Shown piece after piece: positions 39,701-48,939 of a stretch of 64,000 bases of DNA. Each line of letters starts with the position of its first letter. Within the stretch, counting starts at the first letter, position 1. The translations under genes and the position numbers were made by a program. The notes below the pieces were generated by a model. The model searched no databases. It was not told the origin of the DNA and was given only the letters and a program-made list of their open reading frames with translations. Origin of the DNA: Brachionus koreanus (Eukaryota; Rotifera; Eurotatoria; Ploima; Brachionidae). The stretch spans positions 1-64,000 of the forward strand of contig PJRA01000453.1 of assembly GCA_016987375.1 (NCBI GenBank), in the 5' to 3' direction.

Positions 39701-41709
39701 TTAAAGACAATGTGTACTATTCGTTTTATGATGCTTTAAAAAAAGGCCTATTTCGCATCAATGATGCAAATGTTATTTTTGACGAGCTAAGAATTTATGT
39801 TGTAGATTTTGTTCTAGTAAATAGTAGAAAATTGAGTTTAGATGAAGCAATTAGGAAAAAAATAATTGACAAATCAAGAGGAATATTTAAATTTTTAAAT
39901 CAAAATTATACATTGAATGAAGCGTTTAGAAATGGTTATTTTGAGGCCAAATTGATTACATTCAATGAGATTAGATGGATTTTGGATGACTTTGCTAGAC
40001 GAAAACAAGAAAAAAATGCTAAAAATTTGAAAAAAATAGCTGAATTGTACACACCAGTGTCCTTGTCGAAAACAAGCGGTCCAAATTTTGGCATATTCGA
40101 CAGCTCAATTGATTCATATGTATCAATTGGCGAGGCATATAATAGCGGCATTTTGCTTAGTAACCCAATAAGAGTGAAAGATGCAATGGCCAATAATTAC
40201 ATTTTGCTTAAAGATGCTGTTATCAAAGGTCTGCTTAGTTGTGAACCTCAGACTGTGATCAATTTTAAAAGCTCATTTTTGGTCCACAATCGAAAAAGCT
40301 ATATAGTAGACTGTGTTTACGATCCGAGAAAGAATATAAAATATTCTCTAACTGATGCCATTAAAACCGGTGTTTTCAACAATGGTATTTATAGAAATTT
40401 TCTTGATGGTAAATTGTTGCCGCTTGAAGAGGCAATTCAAAATGGTTTTATAAAAGCTAAGCTCATTGATTTTGATTTAATCGAGACTAGTTTCAGACGG
40501 TTACTGTCCGATAAAAACAATAGCACATCTTCTTCGCCTCCTCTACCAATTAAGCCTAGTCGAGGAGTACTAAACGACAAAGAAGAAGAAGAAGAAGAGA
40601 ATGATATTTTATCGAACCGGTCGAGGACTAAAAGCTTGGAAAAAAGAAGAAAAGTGAGCACTGCGGACAGTGCCAAGTCAAAGATGGAACCGTTTTCTGG
40701 TCGAATAGTGTCTGTTCAAGATGTGATTAGTGGCAAATATATTAAGGTGGATGATGCAGTCAAGTATGGCTTGATTAATTTTCGTGATGGTAATTTTAAA
40801 AATTCGCTCACAAATGAAACACTTAGCTTAAATGATGCTATGAATAGAGGATTTATTTTAGTTGAAAGCAATTTGGATAAATTGGAATCGAAGAGACGAG
40901 CCCAAAGTGTTCGAAGCAATCGAACACTTAATACAACTAAGAATAGTGTTGATTTTTTGCAAACTAGTCGAATAGAAATAGGCTCTGAGTTTAAAATATT
41001 ATCAGTATTAGATCCAATTGAAAAAGATTATGTGAGCCTGAATGAGGCAGTCGAAGCGGGAATATTTGATGTTAATTTGACTATGTATGTCGACCTGCGT
41101 ACAAATAAAAAACTCACCATGGTCGATGCTATTGATCAAAATCTAATAAAAATAGCAGACAAAAATTTTAAACCTTCATTTAAGCTAACTGTTGAAGAGA
41201 AAGATAAAAATTTTGTCAAAAATATAAACACACTTTCGATAAGATTTGTAGTTGATTCATTTACACAGCAAGTTATACCAGTTAATGTAGCTAGCCGCAA
41301 GAAGTTAATAAACTTGGAAAATGGAACTTATGTCGGCTATGAAAAAATAATAAGTTTAAAAGAAGCCTATGATAAATGTTTAGCTTTTACTTGTGAAGAT
41401 TTGGATAAAATTAATTCATCAAGAGGAAAGTTTAAAGTTGTGTGTGTGCGCAAATCGACCACAGGCAAAAACATGAGTCTAAAATCAGCATTGGCCAAAA
41501 ATTGGATAAATTTAAATCGCAAAGTATACATAGATAAAATGATTAATCAGGAAATGCCTTTTTCACAGGCGGTCGACTTAGACTTGTTGGTTCTCAAGTC
41601 TAGTTTTGATCAAAACGTTTTGTCCTCGGAAAACAATTCTAATAATATACCTAGAAGCAAAAGCAAAGATGGCTACTTCAATCATAGTACAACAAGTCGA
41701 ATTTTTTAG
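36760..41709 (+). CDS. Second giant plectin-repeat ORF (alternative plakin exon or separate gene)
   Basis: 1649 codons without an intron, made of about 34 plectin-repeat motifs (for example MSLAEAINAGFLD, YSLTDAIKTGVF) in the same dimer pattern as the upstream array. They are broken by disordered linkers: an acidic D/E run near 37722-37746, a Ser/Thr/Arg-rich stretch near 38240-38480, a Pro/Ser run near 38998-39055 and a Glu run near 40580-40605. It has no CH, spectrin or SH3 region, and ends at TAG 41707-41709 with AATAAA at 41927-41932. ATG 36760 is the first in-frame methionine. An acceptor-like TAGTAG just before 36729 would let the frame start in phase 0, which fits the phase-0 donor at 25035. 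It could thus replace the first giant exon in the same gene. It cannot follow that exon, whose donor is phase 1. A stand-alone gene is equally open. Confidence 0.8.
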   Translation: MKKITILEAYDPFKEQFIPIKQAINQGLFNSSTYLYFNPQESQHYSITDAEKNGYLRLAIDQRPEALIVERIKVSQLVSLVSARDPENKGRLVPISQAIYLGIIDNKSKVYVDSVEGKEIDLGDAFDSDLIQGNIVGEITEKVTETLTEQKSPDNPENIGLLKKIETHTYGMGDQEPMELHRINGVFVFDRTKSVSINKMIKKYDDEITAGFISDIDSCRILDAKSSNPVIDFNDALEKNLVIMPDSLIFEQNVKYVLDLNTGNKFDFEAACEIGLIDVKQRLFFNTKLTKSISLFEALAKNYIVMKDELYTNYNQSEIDEENDDDDDESNTISYLDLRSMFDPSSGIQISVKKALEMGILSKDKLFYVDLYSRKKMSLYEAVEKGLALLKPEKIKHKVNEGYQYLVINGVFDPVQNKEMSLAEAINAGFLDYSECEFHDPLTGKTMSLLDAYDKGYLKTRISDSNDLELNSKSDPSENEHDVKNRLEPEIESVEISTVPMRQSRTDEQQQSSQVSNKLTSKSYSVSPRRNSTKTTSKFRSSSTYDVKSIDRLSTVTRKSVISKIKNKVLGKKPKYNQFNEFLIQESMKIFDSKSNKFYSLKEAIDMHLLRKDDRIVDTLNSKDYSIRESIENGLIKFFHPLNNFEFKYDQSCSIFNDEYLLLVNYVIEPGTKRKIGLKSAFQTGLIDKQASIYFKKKAIDLVKAIEKGYVSCEIIDLNLLISIIASNVFKFCKEDNDDKKLSPYSLPPPVTSPAVSPVTVPSSKLNPNEHTDLEASQNQTVLEYVNFGDEIAKPQAKGFISNDILEKSGVRYNPHKDYCISEVFDSDKNAFVSLKKAVFLQIFDLDLNEYFDSITGNSLSLLKAIQKGKVRFKEHQNETTDRSLYDYDEIYVHEHEPRLTSTMKTYESLLDEEIDEPKLDLTETVSVSSTPMSTRLRTEADFDILKVLLYKKSTNSKYIRFDRVLKHGLYNPNDGMVKDIKDNVYYSFYDALKKGLFRINDANVIFDELRIYVVDFVLVNSRKLSLDEAIRKKIIDKSRGIFKFLNQNYTLNEAFRNGYFEAKLITFNEIRWILDDFARRKQEKNAKNLKKIAELYTPVSLSKTSGPNFGIFDSSIDSYVSIGEAYNSGILLSNPIRVKDAMANNYILLKDAVIKGLLSCEPQTVINFKSSFLVHNRKSYIVDCVYDPRKNIKYSLTDAIKTGVFNNGIYRNFLDGKLLPLEEAIQNGFIKAKLIDFDLIETSFRRLLSDKNNSTSSSPPLPIKPSRGVLNDKEEEEEENDILSNRSRTKSLEKRRKVSTADSAKSKMEPFSGRIVSVQDVISGKYIKVDDAVKYGLINFRDGNFKNSLTNETLSLNDAMNRGFILVESNLDKLESKRRAQSVRSNRTLNTTKNSVDFLQTSRIEIGSEFKILSVLDPIEKDYVSLNEAVEAGIFDVNLTMYVDLRTNKKLTMVDAIDQNLIKIADKNFKPSFKLTVEEKDKNFVKNINTLSIRFVVDSFTQQVIPVNVASRKKLINLENGTYVGYEKIISLKEAYDKCLAFTCEDLDKINSSRGKFKVVCVRKSTTGKNMSLKSALAKNWINLNRKVYIDKMINQEMPFSQAVDLDLLVLKSSFDQNVLSSENNSNNIPRSKSKDGYFNHSTTSRIF

Positions 41710-42136
41710 GCTAAAATGCTAATATTGCTGCTTTTTTTTCGTCTTCCTTAATTCAAAATTTTTTTATGGCTGATAACTGTTACTTTTAACATATTTTTTT
41801 TTAAAATTTTTAATAATGTAATACGATTGATTTTAGATTAGATTTTGTGGTGTAAATTAAATTCAAAATGTTTAATCTATGACTGATGTTTTTTTTTTTA
41901 ATTTTTTACCGAAATGAATTTAATTTAATAAAGATTATTAATATGATTTAGAAAAAAAAATTGTTATCATTCAAAAAGAGTGTTTAGGCTTACAAATGAA
42001 AATTATTGAAATCATTTATTCTTCAAAAATTTAAAAAGTCAATTTTTTTTAGAAAATAATGAATTCTCAAGGAAAAAGGCGATTTAAGTCGCCTAAACTT
42101 GTCTTATTTTAATCTTGTTTTAATATTCTTAAATTT
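41710..42136. other. 3' flank of the second plectin-repeat ORF
   Basis: A/T-rich sequence with a polyadenylation signal AATAAA at 41927-41932. A short hairpin, AGGCGA-N6-TCGCCT, lies at 42077-42094, about 40 bases before the retroelement fragment. It may be a stem at the insertion boundary or unrelated. Confidence 0.5.
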
Positions 42137-42632
42137 GACCAAATCTTGAATATGCTATACCTGTATGGTCACCATATTTATTAAAAGATATAAAAATATT
42201 AGAAGATATTCAACATAGGTTAACTAAAATACCTAAATTAACTCGATATTTAAATTATGAAGAAAGGTGTATGAATATGGGTTTAACAAGCCTAAAATTG
42301 AGACGCATTAGAGGTGATTTAATTCAGAAATATAAAGAAATAAATAAAATGGACTGTATAAATTGGTACAGGAAACCTTTGGCGTCTAATAGAAATGATA
42401 GACAATATAATTACATCAAAGAATTAGTAAAATCAAATCAACAACGATCCAATTTTTTCAATTACAGAATAGTCAATATCTGGAACAAATTACCATGTGA
42501 AGTAAAAAACGCAGAATCACTTAACTCATTCAAAAACGCTATTGATAAAAATAATGTTTTAACTGCCTTAGCTAATATTAATTAGCAACGTGTTTTCAAT
42601 GACACTGCAGTTCATCTATCTATCTATCTATA
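42137..42632 (+). mobile_element. 5'-truncated non-LTR retrotransposon fragment
   Basis: The 3' end of a LINE-type element: the C-terminal part of its reverse-transcriptase ORF, a short 3' tail, then an (ATCT)n run at 42613-42631. Simple tetranucleotide tails of this kind are usual at the 3' ends of CR1/jockey-like elements. The 5' boundary is near 42137, where similarity stops at a TGA. I could not identify a target-site duplication. Confidence 0.75.
42139..42585 (+). pseudogene. C-terminal remnant of a non-LTR reverse transcriptase
   Basis: An open frame of 148 codons plus stop, with no complete catalytic domain. It carries the familiar end block of non-LTR polyproteins: LEYAIPVWSPYLLKDI, then a YEERC-MGL-LRRIRGDL segment, and NFFNYRIVNIWNKLP with SLNSFKNAID at the end. 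The catalytic YADD region would lie upstream and is missing, so this is a dead 5'-truncated copy. The frame is still open, suggesting a young insertion. The ATG at 42274 is incidental. Confidence 0.75.
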
Positions 42633-43385
42633 ATTCTAGAGTGTTATTCTCTTTCAAGACACTTTACTATTTTAACTATTTTAACTCGCCTGAAAATCTA
42701 AAAAACAAATTATCAAAAAATGATTCAAGAAATTTAACATTCAACACCCGTTTTATGTGTGTTAAGATGTACCGTTATTTAGTAAATAGCGGAAACTTAA
42801 TAGAACAAATGGAACCAATAGCTTTGTGATCAAGATATCAATGTTGAAATTCACAACATTCAAGCTTTCTATAAACAATAATATAAATTTAATTTTTATA
42901 GATTTTATTAAATAATTTAAAAGATTTGATTTAAATTTTTCAAAGTTTATTTTTTTTAATTAGTCAAAAAATTTATTTTATTTTTAAAATAATTAGCTTT
43001 TTTATTCAAATTAAATAAATGAAGTGTTTATCTGTTGATTTGCCTTGAAAATTTAAAATTAAAAAAATCTCTTTGCTTGTTAGAATAAAAAAAAATTTAA
43101 TTTTCACCTCTGATTAAAAATTTTATATGCTAAAAAATGTATTTATAAACATAACTTAAGACGAAATTTAACCCACATGATTTTATTGTAAAGTTTATAC
43201 CGTTATTTGGTTTTAGAAAAATTATTAGTAATAAATTCAACTTTAGACGTATTTTTTAAAAAAATAAAATTATCATTTTTGAATAAATTAGGATATAAAA
43301 TAATTCTGCTGTAACTTAATCAAATCATGATAGACCTTAGATCTGAAGTAATCGCTAGTGTTCAAATAACTTTTACTAAATTTAT
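42633..43385. other. Intergenic region upstream of the ankyrin gene
   Basis: Mostly A/T runs. A short open stretch at about 42690-42829 has ordinary-looking codons but no start, no known motif and no splice partner, so I do not call a gene. The last few hundred bases should hold the promoter of the ankyrin-repeat gene. Confidence 0.5.
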
Positions 43386-46300
43386 ATGATAAAGTCTGCT
43401 TTGATCCAAGCTGTTTTTCAAGGTAATATTGATGAAGTAAAATCATTACTCAACAAAAAAGTCGAAGTCAACTACCAAGTAAATGCTGATTTATTATAAA
43501 TGAACAAATTTTTTTTTTTTTCTTAATTCTTTTTTCTTAGAGTCCTTATGGCAAAATTAGAGCTCTTCATGTTGCAGCTCATTGTAGCGGAAATTTCAAA
43601 CCTGTTCAAAAAGAAGATTCTCAAGAAACCAATCTGAGCGACGAAAACCTGCATGAAAATTTTATTCAAATAGTAAAACTGCTTTGCCAAAACGGAGCTA
43701 GAGTTAACATTAAAGACTCTAATCAGTTGACACCTCTTCATTATGCTTGTCGTTCAAATAGTCATGTAAAATATCTGGTCAAATTTTTGTTTTAGATTTG
43801 AAACTCAAATTTTTCTCAAAAATAAGAGGGCAGTGGAAATTTTGCTTGATTACAGTGCTGATGCAAATTCAAGAGACAAGAATTGGCAAACGCCATTGCA
43901 TATTTGTTCAATGTATAATGCAGTGGAATGCGCTCACTTGATTCTACCTTACATTGTTAATATAGATGCATCAGATAAGCAAGGCCGCTCTTCTTTAGCT
44001 CATGCATCTTTCAATGGCAACTACGAAATGGTAGAGCTATTACTAAAGAATGGAGCCAATTGTAATATTCATGATAAACATGAGCGAAAGCCTATCCATT
44101 GGGCAAGTTACATGGGCTACACAGACTTGATATCTTTGCTCACTAAGCATGGTGCTGATGTCAATTCTTTGGATAAAGATGTAGTTTTTATTTTATTTTT
44201 ATTATTATTTGATTTACAATTTTAATGATTAATTGATTTTTTTTCAACTTACAAAAAGTTGTATACACCATTGTTGGCTGCTTGCGCTAGTGGAAAATCA
44301 GAAGAAACCATAAAACTCTTAGTTGAGTTGGGAGCTGATGCTACTTCAACCACGTTTCAGGATTCAAATATTTTTCATTTAGCTTGTTTGAATGGGCATG
44401 ATCAAATTGTTCGAGAACTTTTGTATACTCACAATTTGAGCATATCATCCAATACAAAAGGATATCATCCTTTGCACTATGCTGCAAGTTGTAGACGAGG
44501 AGCTTTTTGTGTCGAGTTGTTAATTGGACTTAATTATGATGTAAATATGATTAGTAATGATAAAAAAACTCCCATGCATTTAGCTGCTCTACATGGCATA
44601 ACTTCAAGTGCACAAGTTCTCTTCTCAAATGGTAAATAAAATAAAAAGTTAAAAAATAAATTAAAATTAATCAAATAAAAAGGTGCATTGATCAATGTAA
44701 AAGACATAGATGAAAATACACCTTTACATTTGGCTGCATCAAACGGGCAAACATCAATGGTTGAGTTTTTAGTCGAATCTGGTGCTAACATTTATATGTA
44801 GGTAAAAATTCAATTTTATTATTTTCTTAAAAATAAAAAAAAAAAAAACTTCAAATTTAAATTAAAAAATTAAAATTTTATTTAGCCGAGGACAAAATGG
44901 AATGCTTGCTTGGGGACTTGCAGCTGCGAATGGCCATTTTGAGTGTTTTAAAATTTTGGAACAAATTATTCCAACAATATCAAGTATGAAACAATACTTT
45001 GAAACGCGAGATGAATTTGGTCGAACTTTTATGCATTTAGCAGCTCAGTCGGGGTAAAATAAAGATAAATATTTTTCTAAATTTCAAATCATAGTTTTTT
45101 TTAATCGAAGAAATTTTGAGTGCATTTTAATGTTTATTAGATGTGATTGTAATATAAATGCTCAAGACAATTACGGAAAGTATGATTAGAGATTTGATTT
45201 TAAAATTAATACATAAAAATTATTTATTTTTAAGTACTCCATTGCACTATGCTTCAGCAGGCTCTTATCTAAAATGTGTTGAGCTCTTAATCAGATCAGG
45301 TGCTGATGTAAACGAAACTAATAGTTGCTTGTACGAATTGGAAAATGTTAATCTAGATGATGCAACCATTTTAGGACAGTGTGCAACACCATTAATGCTG
45401 GCATGCGCTTTTGATCAAGAGGGATATGTAGTGAGGGAATTAAAATTTAGTGCCAGAGCACGCGCTGATTTAGCAGACAAAAATGGATTTAATACTCTGC
45501 ATTATGCGGCTATTCAAGGCAATAGAAATGTCATTGAAATAGTAAAATAATTCTTTTTTTTAAAAATTTTTGTAAAATTTTTTTTTAATTTTTCCAACAA
45601 GATATTGAACGAGTGCAAAAATTTAGATCAACAAGATAATGAACAGAAAATATCTCCTCTTCATTTATTGTGTCATTATGGTCACCGAGAAGCACTAGAA
45701 TTTTTGCTTAGAACAGGTTCCGAGCCCGATTTATTTGATTCAAATGGACGAACTCCTTTGGACATTGCTTGTTTTTATGGCGAATTGCTTTGTGTTGATT
45801 TTTTGGTCACTTGGGGTGCCAATTATGAAGTTCAAGATAATATAAATGGTCGAACTCCGATCCATGCTGCTGCCTACACTAACAATTATGAATGCCTAAA
45901 ATTTATTTTTAATTACCACAAAAACAAAATGGCTAATTTAAGCTCTAGCTCGGACAATATAAATGATGATTTAGTCAATATAAGAGACAATCATCAGAAA
46001 ACACCATTGATGTATGCTGTTGAACAAGGCCACTTAAATACTATTAATTTTTTGATTGATGAATTTTCTGCTGATGTTTTATTATGTGATAACAAGCAAA
46101 GAACTGCTTTGCACAGAGCTGTAAGTTAAAATTTTTATTTAATTGACAAGATAATTTTAAAATATAGCTTTTGAATTTTTAATTTTTAATTTGAGATTAA
46201 ATTTTAACTTAAATAGATACTAAAATAAATTTTTGTATAATTTTGATGTTACAATTAAATTTAAAGTATAATCAAAAATATTAAAAAATTATAAAATTTT

Positions 46301-48063
46301 TATTACAAAATAATTTAATTTTCATTGAAAAAAGTAAAAAAACGAGTCAAATAAAATGGGTCGAATAATCCCTCCGGTCTTTGAGTGTTGAAGAATTTTT
46401 TTTTTATTCAAACAAGTTTTATCTATAGTATCTATAGTATGTTTTATCTTTAGTTATGTTTTGTTATGTTTATGATTATGTGGTTTGGTGAACATTTAAT
46501 TATTTAATTTAAATACAAAGCTTTGGTTCCAAATTTTGCATTTTTAAACAAAGAATTAATTTTTGTTTTTTGTTTTTTTAGGCAGCGCTTGGTTACGAAG
46601 AATGCTGTCAAGCTATTTTATCACACAATGCATTTACTGCGAATCAACGGGACATAAATGGACTATTGCCAATTCATTATGCAGTAATTAATGGTCATGC
46701 TTCTTTAATTCAAATAATTTTTGAGTATCACATCACTATCGGAAACTACACAAGACTTTTAGATAAAGACAAACTTTCTCTACTTCATTTTGCATGTTTC
46801 AATGGTCATTCAACATGTGTAGAAACAATATGCGATCTAGCCGAAAATCATGAATGTCTGAATGAAATGCTTTTTGAAAAAATGGATAAATACAATCTGT
46901 TTTCTCCGTTGCACATGGCTTGTCAAAATGGTCATGATGCATGTGTCAATTATCTACTAGATAAATACAATGATCGAGTCAATGCTATGATAGAACTTGA
47001 GGATTCGAATGGCAACAGACCTCTTCATATTTGCGCTATAAAAAATGAATACGATTGTGCTTCGTTGCTTCTCGACTCTAATTGCCAAGTGAATGCAGCA
47101 AATTTTCATGGTCAAACTGCGTTTATGCTAGCAGCATATCACAACTCTTTTTCAATAATGGAACTATTGTTAAGTGATGATCCACATAAAACTGAAAATA
47201 TTGTCGATTCTAAAATAAAAAAAGATATTAGAATAGATTTGAATGAGATTGATAAAAATCAAAATTCTGCTTTACACTTGGCACTAATGAGTCAGCATGA
47301 AAACTGCGCTCTATTCATATTAGATCATCTGGAATATAGTTCTAATTTAATAAATTTAAAAAATAAAAAAGGTGATTCACCACTTCATCTGGCCTCAATG
47401 AACGGTCTTGTGACAGTTGTGGAAATTTTGCTAAGCAAAGGGGCTGACATTTGGGCAAAAAACTCCAAAAACAAAACTCCGCTGTTAAGTTGTGCCAAAA
47501 ATGACCAAGTTGCAGACTGTCTTGAAATACTTTTATCCAGGCTGATGGTTACTTTAACCAAAAAGAACAAATGCAATCAAAGTGCACATAATACGCCTTC
47601 GTTTTTGATGATTATGGGACAAAATACTTCTTCAGCTCTTAGCACTTATCGTGAAACTAGAAATAATTTAAACAATAGCATTAATGATTTTAAATTTAAT
47701 GAAAATTTCAATAAGACTAAAAATTTGATTAGGGAATCGTCGTTTGGGCTAAGAACGCCCGAAATAATGATAAATGATGGTCAAACAAACCAAATTGCTG
47801 ATTGTTCTAATAATATTGAAGCCAATGACAAAGAGAAAAATGTAAATTCGAATAATTTAAATTCAACGCTAATTTTAAACGAAAATGATATTTTGGAGAG
47901 TAATGTGAGCTCTACTGTTGGCTCTATTGAAGGCCTTAATATGTTTAATTTAAACTCGACTGCTAATGATGAAAAAAACAAGCAAAATGACAATGAAAAT
48001 AAGTTTAATGTACGAATTAGTTCAGTCGAATCATTGGCTTCTAATGACTCCGAGTACTTTTAA
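43386..48063 (+). CDS. Ankyrin-repeat regulatory subunit of protein phosphatase 6 (ANKRD28/44/52 type)
   Basis: Ten exons: 43386-43478, 43541-43765, 43827-44180, 44259-44631, 44683-44797, 44886-45053, 45141-45179, 45235-45541, 45602-46120 and 46582-48063. All phases close, giving 1224 residues. The N-terminus MIKSALIQAVFQGNIDEVKSLL and the following repeats (DKNWQTPLHI, RKPIHWASYMGY, KTPMHLAALHG, NGRTPLDIACFYGE, KTPLMYAVEQGH) run in the same order as ANKRD28, 44 and 52, with roughly 28 ankyrin repeats. The end of the array (VADCLEILLSRLM) also matches. Family members hold PP6 catalytic and SAPS subunits together. Compared with vertebrate forms there is an insert in repeat 2 (about residues 45-65) and a longer Asn/Ser-rich tail (last 160 residues). 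One ancestral gene in an invertebrate versus three in vertebrates is the expected pattern, so I give no single symbol. Intron 9 (46121-46581) is long, noncoding, and has a duplicated ATCTATAGT at about 46420-46438. Confidence 0.92.
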
Positions 48064-48939
48064 AATAAATAAATAAATTATTGTAAATAATTAAACTTTA
48101 TCGTCTATCTTACTTATTTTGTATACCAAATGGAAAACTTTTTTTTAATCACGAAAATATTCACAATTTTAAAATAAAGAGATAATTTAAAAATTTTTTT
48201 GTTGTGTGAACAAAAACAGAGTGTTACATCTCTGATAATAAAAATTAATTAAAAATAATAATTATTTTAATTTAATTTCATTTAAAACCAAATTCTATTC
48301 ATATTATCTGAATTTGAAAGTTAAATTAAATTAAATTAAAAAATTAACAAAAGTTGAAAAATTAGTTTGTGAGTTTTTCAAAAAGTTTGAGTAAAATAAT
48401 TTTAATTTATCAATAAAAAAGTAATAGTTAGCTAATCTTCAAAATATAAATCATTATGCTCTATAGTAGTTCGATTCTTCTCTTGTATTATTCATGATTT
48501 TTGGAGTCATAAGATTTACGACACCATTCTTCGTTTTGGTCTTGGTTAGTCATATGGTTGTCTGAAAAATAAGCCATTGAGCCAAAAAGATTAAAATCAG
48601 AAGAAGAAAGATCAATTGAGGATATGGAAGAAGTTCAATTCCCTCTAGCTTTTTATTTTTGTCTTTCTAGTTGTAAGAAAAACATTTTTCTTCAAATGTA
48701 GTATATCCGTTTAAATTGTTCAGAATTTTCTATGAGTAATAAAATATTTTTTAAGAATTAAATAAACAATCAATTAAAGATATCATTTTAAAGAGCATTA
48801 AATTTGTTTATTTTAGCATAAAAAATGACTTTAAGTTTTAGAATTACAAAGATAGCGTTTTAAAAAACGCAAAATTTTATTACTCAATATAAAAAATTAG
48901 TGAGATTTTTTTTTCAAATAAAAATAATTCTAAATTTAG
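48064..48939. other. Intergenic region between the ankyrin gene and MRE11
   Basis: AATAAA signals start right after the ankyrin stop codon. The stretch 48478-48670 has unusually protein-like reading on the minus strand (see findings), but no complete gene. The MRE11 promoter should lie in the last 300 bases. Confidence 0.5.

Noticed and set aside
42590..42829. 79-codon frame just after the retroelement tail
   Set aside because: It begins inside the (ATCT)n tail and has no domain, partner exon or recognised similarity, although its last 45 codons look less A/T-driven than average.
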